64,000 nucleotides of DNA. Source: VRUE01 sp035318745 (lineage in GTDB: Bacteria; Actinomycetota; Thermoleophilia; Solirubrobacterales; 70-9). The stretch covers positions 124,001 through 188,000 of the forward strand of contig DATHEA010000005.1 in assembly GCA_035318745.1 (NCBI GenBank), given 5' to 3'. Made by a program: the position numbers and the translations under genes. The notes beneath the pieces are model-generated. The model saw only the letters and a program-made list of their open reading frames with translations, searched no databases and was not told the DNA's origin. Shown piece after piece: positions 43,186 through 52,005 of the stretch. Numbering within the stretch: the stretch's first letter is position 1; every line of letters starts with the position of its first letter.

Positions 43186-43347
43186 CTGGCGGCCTTTCTA
43201 CGTCGGTTTATGCCGGATCTCGGCTCGAAAAGGGCCGCAAGGCCCTGTCCGGAACGATAGCGGGCTGCTCCGGCAAGTTGTGGTTCCTTGGTCACGTAAT
43301 AGTTGACTAAAGGAATCGCACGACGGGAGTTCATAGACTCGCTCGCC

Positions 43348-44784
43348 ATGAGAGTCGAAGTCAGTCAGATCAAGACCACCGAAACCGACGCCGACCTGCT
43401 CGCCGTCGGGCTCTACGAGGGCGAGCAGCTGCCCGCTGAGCTGGCCGGAGCGCCAGGCGCCGGCGACGCCAAGGCCGGCTTTCAGAAGCTGGCCCTGCTG
43501 CGTCCCAAGCAGCCCGGTCGCGTGCTCGCGGTCGGCCTCGGCAAGCGCGACGACGCCGACGCCGAGCGGATCCGCCTCGCCGCCGCCGTGGCTGCCAAGG
43601 AGGCCGCGAAGCTGGAGGCGACCTCGCTCGCCTGGCTGCTGCCGGAGTCGGGTGAGGACGAGGCGACGGCCGAGGCGATGGTCACCGGCACGATCCTCGC
43701 CGGCTACCGCTTCGATCGCTTCCAGAGCACCGATCCGAAGGACCCTCCCCCACCCAGCCTCGAGTCGCTGACCCTGCTCGCCCCGTCGAGCGCTGCCGCT
43801 GCGGCCGAGGCCGCCCGCATCTGCGCCGAGGCACAGAACCGCGCCCGCGACCTGCAGAGCCTTCCTTCCAACGTCGCCACCCCGTCGTTCCTGGGGCGGC
43901 GAGCGCGACAGATCGCCTCCCACCACGAGGGGGTCAGCGCCGAAGTGCTCGGACGCGATGAGATCGCCGCCAAGGAGATGGGCGGCCTTGTCGCGGTGAG
44001 CCAGGGAACGGCGGAGGATCCGAAGCTGATCGTGCTCCGCTACGCGGGTGGCGGCTCTGGCCCCACGCTGGGCCTGGTCGGCAAGGGCGTCACCTTCGAC
44101 ACCGGCGGCATCTCACTGAAGCCGTCGGCCTCGATGCACGAGATGAAGATGGACATGTCCGGCGCCGCCGCGGTGCTGGAGGCCGTCGGCGCGATCGCCG
44201 AGCTGGGGCTCGAGCTGGATCTGATCGCGGTCGTGCCCTCGACCGAGAACATGCCCTCTGGCACCGCGATCAAGCCCGGCGACGTCATAACTCAATACAA
44301 CGGGGTGACGGTCGAGGTCAACAACACCGACGCCGAGGGCCGCCTGATCCTCGCCGACGCTCTCGCCTACGCGGTCGAGCTGGGGGCAGAGCGGATCGTC
44401 GACCTGGCGACGCTGACCGGTGCTGTCCTGATCGCCCTCGGCTCGACCTACGCGGCGGTGATCTCCAACGACGACGATCTCGCCTCCGAGGTCACCCAGG
44501 CCGGCGAGACGACCGGCGAGCTGGTCTGGCGCCTGCCGCTCCACCCCGAGTACAAGGAGCTGACCAAGGGCACTGTCGCCGATCTCACCAACGCCTCGGC
44601 GAAGCGCAAGGCGGGAACGATCTACGCCGGCTCCTTCCTCGAGGAGTTCGTCGGCGACACCCCGTGGGCCCACGTCGATATCGCCGGCACCGCCTGGGAC
44701 GTAGGCCGCCCCTACACCGGCAATGACGCCAGCGGCTTCGGAGTCCGTCTGCTCGTCGAGCTCGCGCGCGGCTTCGCGGCGTAA
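43348..44784 (+). CDS. pepA: Leucyl aminopeptidase (M17)
   Basis: Cytosolic dizinc aminopeptidase (478 aa) of the M17 family, releasing N-terminal residues from peptides. The catalytic domain has GKGVTFDTGGISLKPSASM (metal Lys and Asp), KMDMSGAAAV, PGDVITQYNGVTVEVNNTDA and the signature NTDAEGRLILADALAYA. The N-terminal domain (1-165) is the usual regulatory part. The ATG at 43348 is preferred to the frame start at 43303, since MRVEVSQIKTTETDAD aligns with family N-termini; no close Shine-Dalgarno is seen, so it may be leaderless. Confidence 0.94.
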   Translation: MRVEVSQIKTTETDADLLAVGLYEGEQLPAELAGAPGAGDAKAGFQKLALLRPKQPGRVLAVGLGKRDDADAERIRLAAAVAAKEAAKLEATSLAWLLPESGEDEATAEAMVTGTILAGYRFDRFQSTDPKDPPPPSLESLTLLAPSSAAAAAEAARICAEAQNRARDLQSLPSNVATPSFLGRRARQIASHHEGVSAEVLGRDEIAAKEMGGLVAVSQGTAEDPKLIVLRYAGGGSGPTLGLVGKGVTFDTGGISLKPSASMHEMKMDMSGAAAVLEAVGAIAELGLELDLIAVVPSTENMPSGTAIKPGDVITQYNGVTVEVNNTDAEGRLILADALAYAVELGAERIVDLATLTGAVLIALGSTYAAVISNDDDLASEVTQAGETTGELVWRLPLHPEYKELTKGTVADLTNASAKRKAGTIYAGSFLEEFVGDTPWAHVDIAGTAWDVGRPYTGNDASGFGVRLLVELARGFAA

Positions 44785-44797
44785 CGCCCGCGAGGGC

Positions 44798-45340
44798 TCA
44801 GGCTTCGAGGATCATGCAGGTGGCTACGCCGTGGGCGAGCAGCTTGCCGCTGTCGGCGGCGGTCAACTTGGCCTCTGAGGTCGCCTGTTTGCGACCGCGG
44901 TAGAGGACGTTGGCCTCGCAGAGGACACAGCCTGTGTCTCGCGTGATCAGACGCACGAACTTGGCCTCGAGGCCAAGTGAGGTGTAGCCGACGCCGGCCG
45001 GCAGGGTCGTGTGGACTGCGCAGCCAAGCGCCGAGTCGAGCAGGGTCGCCGCGTAACCGCCGTGGACGACGCCGATCGGGTTGTAGTGCTCCTCGCCGGG
45101 CTCGCCCGAGAAGACGGCACGCCCCTCCTCCACCTCGATCGGCCCCATCCGCATCGTCACCGCGATCGGCGGCGGCGGCACCTCGCCGGCGACGATCGCT
45201 TCCATGTACTCGATGCCGCTCATCGTCGCCCCGGCTGCCGCGGTGGGAACCGGGTCCTGCCAGACCAGGGTGCCGGCTGCGGCTCGTCTCCGGGCTCGAC
45301 TCGGCAAGCGCCAGCGCGGCATCGACCGCGGTGGCGCCAT
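44798..45340 (-). CDS. PaaI-type hotdog thioesterase (N-terminal frame uncertain)
   Basis: Hotdog-fold acyl-CoA thioesterase family protein (180 aa as given). GEEHYNPIGVVHGGYAATLLDSALG is the H-G-G/D core motif near residue 85, and VGYTSLGLEAKFVRLI follows. The first 23 residues (MAPPRSMPRWRLPSRARRRA) do not look like protein of this family. In another frame the same DNA, from ATG 45356, reads MSGESNGATAVDAALALAES, a normal-looking start; joining the two would need a frameshift near 45270. An internal start at 45223 (MSGIEYMEAIVAG) is the other option. Divergent from hxlR. Confidence 0.78.
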   Translation of the reverse strand: MAPPRSMPRWRLPSRARRRAAAGTLVWQDPVPTAAAGATMSGIEYMEAIVAGEVPPPPIAVTMRMGPIEVEEGRAVFSGEPGEEHYNPIGVVHGGYAATLLDSALGCAVHTTLPAGVGYTSLGLEAKFVRLITRDTGCVLCEANVLYRGRKQATSEAKLTAADSGKLLAHGVATCMILEA

Positions 45341-45529
45341 TGGACTCCCCGCTCATCGCGCTCCGCGCCTTCCGGTCGCTGCCAGGCTTCCGCTGCCAGG
45401 GCGGCGATCCGCCGGGTAATGCAGGTCGGCGGCGATCTCCGCCTGGCTGATCGAGATCCGCGGAGCCTTCGCCCGCCGGGGATGCCTATGTCGTGAAATC
45501 AGCCTCATCTTGTGCCTCCAGTCGGCCAA

Positions 45530-45546
45530 GGTTGCTTGAAGCAACC
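45530..45546. promoter_or_regulatory. HxlR-type operator, site 1
   Basis: GGTTGCTTGAAGCAACC is a 17-bp inverted repeat with arms GGTTGCTT/AAGCAACC. It lies 66 bp upstream of the proposed hxlR start and is nearly repeated at 45574-45590, 44 bp (about four helical turns) downstream. Confidence 0.75.
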
Positions 45547-45573
45547 ATCGATTGGGACCACCCTAACCGACTC

Positions 45574-45590
45574 GGTTGCTTCACGCAACC
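45574..45590. promoter_or_regulatory. HxlR-type operator, site 2
   Basis: GGTTGCTTCACGCAACC repeats site 1 with arms GGTTGC/GCAACC and a changed centre. It lies 22 bp upstream of the GTG start of the HxlR gene. Paired sites four turns apart suggest cooperative binding and autoregulation. Confidence 0.75.
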
Positions 45591-45611
45591 TTGTGTGCCA
45601 AGATCACTCTC

Positions 45612-46094
45612 GTGCTCGGTCACGAATATCCGGGGCAGGTCTGCTCGATCGCCAAGGCGCTCGAGGTGGTCGGCGAGCGCTGGAGCCTGCTGATCGTCCG
45701 CGACGTGATGAACGGCAACCGCCGCTTCGGCGAGCTGCAGCGGGGCCTCGGGATCGCCCGCAACGTGCTCTCGGCGCGGTTGCAGCGACTGGTCGAGGAG
45801 GACATCCTCGAACGACGCCCCTACCAGTCGAGCCCCGAGCGCTACGAGTACTTCCTCACCGAGAAGGGGCTCGACCTCTGGCCCGCCCTGGTTGCCCTGC
45901 TCGCCTGGGGCGACCGCCACTCCCCCGAGCCGGACGGCCCACCGATGCTGATCGTCCACAAGGAGTGCGGCGGCGAGGTCAACGATCGCGGCATCTGCGA
46001 GAGCTGCGGCGAGCTGCTGCATGCCCGCGATGCCCGCGCGATGCCCGGCCCCGGCGCCCTGGCGCAACAGGATGGACACTTGTTGCCCCTATAG
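45612..46094 (+). CDS. HxlR family transcriptional regulator with C-terminal Cys cluster
   Basis: A 160-residue winged-helix regulator. VCSIAKALEVVGERWSLLIV is the HxlR N-terminal signature with the conserved Cys, and FGELQRGLGIARNVLSARLQ is the recognition helix region (about 40-60). The C-terminal extension HKECGGEVNDRGICESCGEL has Cys spacing C-x9-C-x2-C, resembling part of a zinc ribbon. I choose GTG at 45612 because an ATG at 45576 would place the start inside operator site 2. The aldehyde dehydrogenase and acyl-CoA dehydrogenase genes follow on the same strand and are likely targets. Confidence 0.88.
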   Translation: MLGHEYPGQVCSIAKALEVVGERWSLLIVRDVMNGNRRFGELQRGLGIARNVLSARLQRLVEEDILERRPYQSSPERYEYFLTEKGLDLWPALVALLAWGDRHSPEPDGPPMLIVHKECGGEVNDRGICESCGELLHARDARAMPGPGALAQQDGHLLPL

Positions 46095-46144
46095 GGGACT
46101 AAATGGTTCAATCGACATGACGCGGGACGACTAGGAGGAACGAG

Positions 46145-47581
46145 ATGGCGACGGCGGCAGAAGTTCAGACTCGGGACAAGATCTTCATCGGCGGCAAGTG
46201 GGTCGAGCCGCAGGGCGGCGAGACGATCGAGGTGGTCAACTCGACCAGTGAGGAGGTCATGGCGACGATCCCGGCCTGTACGCCGGGGGACGCCGACCTT
46301 GCGGTGCGTGCCGCGCGCGACGCCTTCGACTCCTGGTCGCAGACCCCGCGCGAGGAGCGGGCCGGCTACCTGGCGGCGATCTCGGCCGGGCTCGGCGAGC
46401 GCAGCGACGAGATCGCCGCGACGATCTCCCAGGAGCTGGGTATGCCGCTGACGCTGAGCCGGATCATCCAGGCCGGCCTCCCCATCGGGCAGTTCGGCGC
46501 GATGCCGGGGCTGATGGAGGAAGTCGCCTGGGAGGAGGAGATCGGCAACTCGCGCGTGCTGCGCGAGCCGGCCGGCGTCCTCGGTGCGATCACCCCCTGG
46601 AACTACCCGCTCAACCAGATCGCCGCCAAGGTCGCGCCGGCGCTGGCCGCAGGCTGCACGGTCGTGCTCAAGCCGAGCGAGGTGGTCCCGCTCAACGCCT
46701 TCATCCTCGCCGAGGTGGTCGAGGCCGCCGACTTGCCGGCGGGAGTCTTCAACCTCATCACCGGTACGGGCCCGGTCGTCGGCGAGGCGATCGCCGGCCA
46801 CCCCGGCGTCGACATGGTCTCTTTCACCGGCTCGACCCGAGCCGGCCGGCGGGTGAGCGAGCTCGCCTCGGCGACGGTCAAGCCGGTCGCGATGGAGCTC
46901 GGCGGCAAGTCCCCCAACGTGATCCTCGACGACGCCGATCTCGGCAAGGCGATCCCCGACGGCGTCGGCAAGTGCTACCTCAACTCGGGCCAGACCTGCA
47001 GCGCCCTGACCCGGATGCTGGTGCCGCGCGAGAAGCTGGCCGAAGCCGAGGAGCTGGCGAAGGCCACCGCCGAGGCCTTCACTCCCGGCGACCCTTTCGA
47101 GGATTCCACCCGGCTCGGCCCGCTCGTCTCCGAGGTCCAACGCGAGCGCGTTCGCGGCTACATCGAGCAGGGCGAGGCCGAAGGCGCCAAATTGGTCACT
47201 GGCGGGGCTACGCCTCCCGAGGGCCTCGAGCGCGGCTACTTCGTCCGCCCCACGGTCTTCTCCGAGGTGACCCCCGAGATGACGATCGCCCAGGAGGAGA
47301 TCTTCGGCCCGGTGCTGGCGATCCAGCCTTACGACGACGAGGACGACGCGGTACGGATCGCAAACGACACCGTCTACGGCCTCGCCGGCGGCGTCTGGTC
47401 GGGCGACCAGGACCACGCGATCGCCGTTGCCAAGCGCATCCGCACCGGGCAGATCGAGATCAACGGTGGCGCGTTCAACCCGCTGGCGCCGTTTGGGGGA
47501 TACAAGCAGTCGGGGCATGGGCGGGAGAACGGTCGCTATGCGATCGAGGAGCTGCTGCAGGTCAAGAGCCTGCAGCTATAG
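46145..47581 (+). CDS. Aldehyde dehydrogenase (NAD(P)+)
   Basis: A 478-residue aldehyde dehydrogenase oxidising an aldehyde to the acid. Motifs: GAITPWNYPLNQIAAKVAPA (NAD site), VSFTGSTRAGRRV, MELGGKSPNVILDDADL (general-base Glu) and the catalytic Cys in NSGQTCSALTRML near residue 285; FGPVLAIQPYDDEDDAV and FGGYKQSGHGRENG complete the fold. AGGAGG precedes the ATG. It lies 50 bp after hxlR and 21 bp before an acyl-CoA dehydrogenase. The aldehyde is not predictable. Confidence 0.95.
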   Translation: MATAAEVQTRDKIFIGGKWVEPQGGETIEVVNSTSEEVMATIPACTPGDADLAVRAARDAFDSWSQTPREERAGYLAAISAGLGERSDEIAATISQELGMPLTLSRIIQAGLPIGQFGAMPGLMEEVAWEEEIGNSRVLREPAGVLGAITPWNYPLNQIAAKVAPALAAGCTVVLKPSEVVPLNAFILAEVVEAADLPAGVFNLITGTGPVVGEAIAGHPGVDMVSFTGSTRAGRRVSELASATVKPVAMELGGKSPNVILDDADLGKAIPDGVGKCYLNSGQTCSALTRMLVPREKLAEAEELAKATAEAFTPGDPFEDSTRLGPLVSEVQRERVRGYIEQGEAEGAKLVTGGATPPEGLERGYFVRPTVFSEVTPEMTIAQEEIFGPVLAIQPYDDEDDAVRIANDTVYGLAGGVWSGDQDHAIAVAKRIRTGQIEINGGAFNPLAPFGGYKQSGHGRENGRYAIEELLQVKSLQL

Positions 47582-47602
47582 CGCTCGCATAGGCTGCCCG
47601 CC

Positions 47603-48748
47603 GTGAACTTCGAGCTGACCGACGAGCAGAAGCTGCTGCGGGACACGGTGCGCGAGTTTGCGCTCCAGGAGGTCAAGCCTGTTGCCGAGGAGCTGGACCG
47701 GACCAAGTCGTTTCCCTACGAGATCGTCGAGAAGCTTGGCGGGCTTGGGCTGATGGGGATCCTGTTCCCGCAGGAGTACGGGGGCGGCGGAGCCGACACG
47801 CTCTCCTATGTCTTGGCGGTGGAAGAGCTGGCTCGGATCGACTCCTCGGTCTGCATCACGATGGCGGCGCACACGTCGCTGGGGACGATGCCGATCTATC
47901 TGTGGGGGTCGGACGAGCAGAAGGACGAGTGGCTGCCCGTCCTCTGCAGCGGCAAGAAGCTCGCTTCGTTCGGGCTGACCGAGCCCGAGGCCGGGTCCGA
48001 CGCCGGCAATGTCCGCACCCAGGCAAAGCTCGGCGATGGGGAGTGGGTCATCGACGGCGCCAAGCAGTTCATCACCAACTCCGGCACCGACATCTCCGGC
48101 TGCGTCTCGATCACCGCCGTCACCGGCGAGTCCGACGGGCGCAAGGAGATCTCCAACCTGATCGTCCCCAACGGCACGCCCGGCTACGAGGCCGGGGAGC
48201 CCTACCGCAAGATGGGTTGGAACGCGTCCGATACCCGGCCGCTCAGCTTCGAGGACTGCCGCGTCCCCGAGGCCAACCTGCTCGGCCGCCGCGGCGACGG
48301 CTTCAAGAACTTCCTCCACATCCTCGACGGCGGCCGCATCGGCGTCGCCGCGATGGGCGTCGGCCTCGCCCAGGGCGCCCTCGACGAGGCGATCTCCTAC
48401 GCCAAAGAGCGCCGGGCCTTCGGCCAGCCGATCTCCAAGTTCCAGTCGATCCAGGCGAAGATCGCCGACCTCTCCGCCCAGATCGAGGCCGCCCGCCTGC
48501 TCACCTGGCGCGCCGCCCTGGAGAAGGACGCAGGCCAGTCGTTCACCCTCACGGCGGCGCAGGCGAAGTTGATCACCGGCCGCCTCGCGGTCCGCGCGAC
48601 CGAGGAGGCCGTCCAGATCCACGGCGGCTACGGCTATATCGAGGAGTACCCGGTCTGCCGCTTCTACCGCGACGCCAAGATCCTCACCATCGGCGAGGGC
48701 ACCGACGAGGTGCAGCAGATGGTCATCGCCCGCCGGCTCGGCTGCTGA
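47603..48748 (+). CDS. Acyl-CoA dehydrogenase
   Basis: FAD flavoenzyme (381 aa) introducing the alpha-beta double bond into acyl-CoA and delivering electrons to ETF. It starts MNFELTDEQKLLRDTVREFA. The first family signature is FGLTEPEAGSDAGNVRTQA near residue 125, the second QIHGGYGYIEEYPVCRFYRD near 340, and the catalytic Glu lies in GYIEEYP-type context near the C-terminus, as in short-chain enzymes. The ETF and ETF-QO genes in this window would accept its electrons. Chain length cannot be set from sequence alone. Confidence 0.95.
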   Translation: MNFELTDEQKLLRDTVREFALQEVKPVAEELDRTKSFPYEIVEKLGGLGLMGILFPQEYGGGGADTLSYVLAVEELARIDSSVCITMAAHTSLGTMPIYLWGSDEQKDEWLPVLCSGKKLASFGLTEPEAGSDAGNVRTQAKLGDGEWVIDGAKQFITNSGTDISGCVSITAVTGESDGRKEISNLIVPNGTPGYEAGEPYRKMGWNASDTRPLSFEDCRVPEANLLGRRGDGFKNFLHILDGGRIGVAAMGVGLAQGALDEAISYAKERRAFGQPISKFQSIQAKIADLSAQIEAARLLTWRAALEKDAGQSFTLTAAQAKLITGRLAVRATEEAVQIHGGYGYIEEYPVCRFYRDAKILTIGEGTDEVQQMVIARRLGC

Positions 48749-48760
48749 ACCCGTCCGGAG

Positions 48761-48810
48761 TACGTGCCGGTGCTGCGGTGCCCATATGGACCTCTCTGCA
48801 CCGGCACGTC
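48761..48810. repeat. 50-bp palindrome, copy 2 (family D)
   Basis: ACGTGCCGGTGC and GCACCGGCACGT flank a centre CCATATGG, as in the copy at 15487-15536, with several changes in the middle of the arms. It lies between the convergent acyl-CoA dehydrogenase and dipZ genes and touches the dipZ stop codon, so it could act on both transcripts. Confidence 0.82.
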
Positions 48811-50567
48811 TAGCCGAAGGTGAAGGCGTAGCCCGTCACCCCCGCTTCGGGAATCAGGCGAAGCGTGTGGTGTTCGACCTTGGGCAGGTCGACGAGGTTG
48901 TAGAGCCGCTGCGCAGTTACGTCGACCACGCCGTTCTCGACATCGGACCCGGCGAGGCCGGCAGGGATCGGGCGGCCGTCGAGCAGCACCCGCATCCGGC
49001 GACTGTGCCCGGGTGAGCCGAGCACCAGGTAAACGCGGCGCGCTCCGAAGGAGAGATCCAGCGCGGCACCGTCTTCTGCCGTCGCCGAATCGAGGGTGAT
49101 CCTCCAGCGCCCGCGGTAGGCGAAGTTGTCAGCCGGCGGCGATTCGGGGTTGCCGAAGTCGTGGCTGCCCGGCGAAAGCATCGGGTTGACGAAGCGTTCG
49201 GCGCGGGCGGCGCCGAGATAGGTCTCGGGAGTGGTCACCGTGGGCGACGGGGCTACCGCTCTGATGCGCGCGGCGGTCCGCTTTGGCGTTTTCCCCGCTT
49301 CGGCGAGCAGCTCGCGGATCACCTTTTCCTTCTCGCCGTATTCGCCCTCGCCAAAATGGGCGAAGCGGACCCTTCCCTGGGAGTCGATGAAGTACTCGGC
49401 GGGCCAGTACTGGTTGCCGTAGGCGTTCCAGGTCGCCAGTTCGTTGTCCTGCGCCACCGGATATTCGATGTCGTTGCGTTCGATCGCTTCTTCGACGTTG
49501 CTCGCCTCTTTCTCGAAGGGGAACTCCGGCGAGTGGACGCCGACGATCGTCAGGCCGTCCTTGCGGTAGCGCTTGTCCCAGGCGGTCAGGTAGGGCAGCG
49601 TGCGCAGGCAGTTGATGCAGCTGTAGGTCCAGAAATCGATCAGGACCACGCGCCCACGTAGCGAGCGCAGCGTCAGCGGCCGGTCGCCGGGCGTGTTGAA
49701 CCACTGCTGGTTACCGACGAATTCAGGCGCTGGGCCAAGGACCGGTAGCCCCGATCCGGGGCCGTGGCTCGCGGCCGGCAATGGGGCCGCGTTGGCGGCA
49801 GCTTCGCCGAGCCCGCCGCTCGAGCCGCGCACGTTGGCGAGGGCATCGCGGGCCGCCGCCGTGTCCTCCAGGGACTGCGAGGGGTTGACCAGGAAGCTGG
49901 GCAGATCGCCGGCGATCGTGTTCTGGAACTCGACGTCGTAGTTGCCCAGCATCGCCAGCGCCACAACGACCATCACCCCTCCCATCGCAAGCTGAAGGCC
50001 GACACCGCGGCGAGCGAGCGGAGCGATGACGCGGCGCCCACCCAGCATCAGGAAATAGAGGACCACGGCCGAGCCGATGCCGTAGCTGAGCGCCACCGCC
50101 AACCGGCCCGCGGTGAACGACTGCGAGGCCGAGACCGTGATCACCCCGGCGAGGATCGGCCCTGCGCACGGCGCGTAGACGAACCCGAGGCTGCCCCCGA
50201 CGGCGACCCCCGACCAGAAGCCGTCGCCGCCGCTGCGCGGCCCACCGGCCATGCCGGCGAAGCGGCTGAGCCAGGCCTCGAGCCTGGCGGCAAGCGACGG
50301 AATCATCAGCGTGACGCCGAAGCCGAGCAGGACGAGAATCGCCAGCTTGCGGAGCAGGTCGTCGGGCAGGCCGAGCGCCGAGATCACGTAGACCAGGGCG
50401 ACGGTGGCGAAGGTGAAGGAGACGGCGAGGCCGGCGACGATGCCGAGTGGCCGGCGCCGGCCGCCGGTCGCACCGGCGGAGAGCGCAATCGGCAACACCG
50501 GAAGCACGCAGGGAGAGAGCGCGGTAGCGGCGCCCGCGACGAAGCCGAACAAAATCAGCAGAACCAT
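48810..50567 (-). CDS. dipZ: DipZ-type CcdA-thioredoxin membrane protein
   Basis: A 585-residue three-part protein. Residues 1-235 are the CcdA/DsbD transmembrane electron carrier with conserved Cys in LSPCVLPVLPIALSAG and YAPCAGPILAGV. Residues about 290-430 are a TlpA-like thioredoxin domain outside the membrane with active site SCINCLRTLPYL, and YPVAQDNELATWNAYGNQYW downstream. The C-terminal 130 residues form a beta-rich module like that of mycobacterial DipZ. It moves reducing equivalents across the membrane for cytochrome c maturation or envelope thiol repair. Full length for the family. Confidence 0.92.
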   Translation of the reverse strand: MVLLILFGFVAGAATALSPCVLPVLPIALSAGATGGRRRPLGIVAGLAVSFTFATVALVYVISALGLPDDLLRKLAILVLLGFGVTLMIPSLAARLEAWLSRFAGMAGGPRSGGDGFWSGVAVGGSLGFVYAPCAGPILAGVITVSASQSFTAGRLAVALSYGIGSAVVLYFLMLGGRRVIAPLARRGVGLQLAMGGVMVVVALAMLGNYDVEFQNTIAGDLPSFLVNPSQSLEDTAAARDALANVRGSSGGLGEAAANAAPLPAASHGPGSGLPVLGPAPEFVGNQQWFNTPGDRPLTLRSLRGRVVLIDFWTYSCINCLRTLPYLTAWDKRYRKDGLTIVGVHSPEFPFEKEASNVEEAIERNDIEYPVAQDNELATWNAYGNQYWPAEYFIDSQGRVRFAHFGEGEYGEKEKVIRELLAEAGKTPKRTAARIRAVAPSPTVTTPETYLGAARAERFVNPMLSPGSHDFGNPESPPADNFAYRGRWRITLDSATAEDGAALDLSFGARRVYLVLGSPGHSRRMRVLLDGRPIPAGLAGSDVENGVVDVTAQRLYNLVDLPKVEHHTLRLIPEAGVTGYAFTFG

Positions 50568-50616
50568 GCGCTCAACTCTCCCACCTCCTGCTTACGAGGA
50601 GATGACGTCGATCGGT

Positions 50617-51021
50617 TCAGCCGGATGCGGGTTGGGCGGTGACCGAGCCTTCGGCGCGACTGGCGACCTCGGCGTGGCGACCGAGCTGCTCGCCAATCCC
50701 ATAGTGAGTGCAGATCGCCGTCTCGTGCTCGCGCAGCAACGGCCGGGTGGGGTCCACTGTCGGTGCCGCGAGCATCGCGTCGCGCTGCTGGGCGGTCCAG
50801 ACGCGTCCCGGCATCGCGGCGCACTCGCGCAGCGGCACGACGATCGTCTTGGCGCGACGCCTGCGACCGGTGGCGACCACCAGCCAGACCGGGTTGCCCG
50901 CCTCCGAGTCGGCATAGGCTCCCTCGACCCGGCCGACGGTCTTGCCGCCGCTGTCATCGAGCTCGCATCCAGCCCAGCCGAGCGCCTCGGCGAGGCTCGG
51001 CAGCGCCCCAGCCTCACTCAC
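50617..51021 (-). CDS. PRC-barrel-like protein, function unknown
   Basis: A 134-residue soluble protein. The middle (KTVGRVEGAYADSEAGNPVW followed by KTIVVPLRECAAMPGRVW) has the strand pattern of PRC-barrel domains, and the C-terminal THYGIGEQLG resembles sequences found with such domains in actinobacteria. Assignment is tentative. Its start overlaps the meaB stop by 8 bp, so it is translated from the same message. Confidence 0.6.
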   Translation of the reverse strand: MSEAGALPSLAEALGWAGCELDDSGGKTVGRVEGAYADSEAGNPVWLVVATGRRRRAKTIVVPLRECAAMPGRVWTAQQRDAMLAAPTVDPTRPLLREHETAICTHYGIGEQLGRHAEVASRAEGSVTAQPASG

Positions 51022-51976
51022 CGGACTGCCGCTCCATCAGCTCGCTGGCCGCGCTTGCGGGGTCGAGCTCGCGGCGAACGACCCGCTCCAGCAGTGCCGC
51101 CGTCTCGGGGTCGGCGGCGGCCGTCGCCTCCATCCGGCGCCGCGTGCGCGAGGTCGCGATCCCCAGCACCTCGTTGCGCAGGTTGCGAGCGCGGCGCTGC
51201 TCGAGCGTGCCCTCCGCCTCGATGTGGACGCGGTGCTCGTCGATCTTCACCGCCAGCTCCTCGACGCCCTCGCCCCGCGCCGCCTCGGTGCGCAGGATCG
51301 GCACCTGCCATTCGCCGGGCTGATGCGAGAGAGCAAGCACGCCGCGGACCTCGCACACCATCGTGTCGGTCATCGGGTGGTCGGCCTTGTTGACGACGAT
51401 CACGTCGGGAATCTCCATCACCCCCGCCTTCAGCGCTTGGATCGAGTCGCCGGAGCCGGGCATCAGGGCCAGCACGATCGTGTCGGCGTGGTCGACGATG
51501 TCGATCTCGGCCTGACCGACGCCGACGGTCTCGATCAAGACGTCGTCCTTGCCGGCGGCATCCATCGCCAGCGCGACCTGTAGCGCCGCCTCCGAGAGGC
51601 CGCCGAGCGCACCGCGCGAGGCCATCGAGCGGATGAAGACACCCGGATCGAGGAAGTGCTCGGAGAGGCGGATGCGGTCGCCGAGCAGGGCACCGCGGGT
51701 GAAGGGACTGGAGGGATCGATCGAGAGCACAGCGACCTGACGCTCGGCCTTGCGCAGCTCGGCGGTGAGCGCGCCGATCAGGGTGCTCTTGCCGACGCCG
51801 GGCGGTCCGGTGAAGCCGACGATCCGCGCCTTGCCGGTGCGCGGGTAGACCTCCCGCACCAGCTCCCAGCCCGCTGGGTCGTCGGACTCGATCAGCGTTA
51901 TCGCCCGCGCCAGCGCCCGTTTGTCGCCGGCGACGAGGCGCTCGGCGAGTGACGCGGATTTGGCGGCGTCGGGCAT
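51014..51976 (-). CDS. meaB: Methylmalonyl-CoA mutase-associated GTPase MeaB
   Basis: G3E-family GTPase (320 aa) that loads and protects adenosylcobalamin in methylmalonyl-CoA mutase. The P-loop is GFTGPPGVGKSTLIGALT near residue 55, switch region SIDPSSPFTRGALLGDRIRL near 90, then VLIETVGVGQAEIDIVDHAD and the base motif VVNKAD. The C-terminal helices form the dimerisation arm. It is 10 kb from the mutase genes rather than adjacent. Confidence 0.94.
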   Translation of the reverse strand: MPDAAKSASLAERLVAGDKRALARAITLIESDDPAGWELVREVYPRTGKARIVGFTGPPGVGKSTLIGALTAELRKAERQVAVLSIDPSSPFTRGALLGDRIRLSEHFLDPGVFIRSMASRGALGGLSEAALQVALAMDAAGKDDVLIETVGVGQAEIDIVDHADTIVLALMPGSGDSIQALKAGVMEIPDVIVVNKADHPMTDTMVCEVRGVLALSHQPGEWQVPILRTEAARGEGVEELAVKIDEHRVHIEAEGTLEQRRARNLRNEVLGIATSRTRRRMEATAAADPETAALLERVVRRELDPASAASELMERQSGE

Positions 51977-52005
51977 GGGCGGCGGAGTCTAAAGTGCGCC
52001 CCGCC

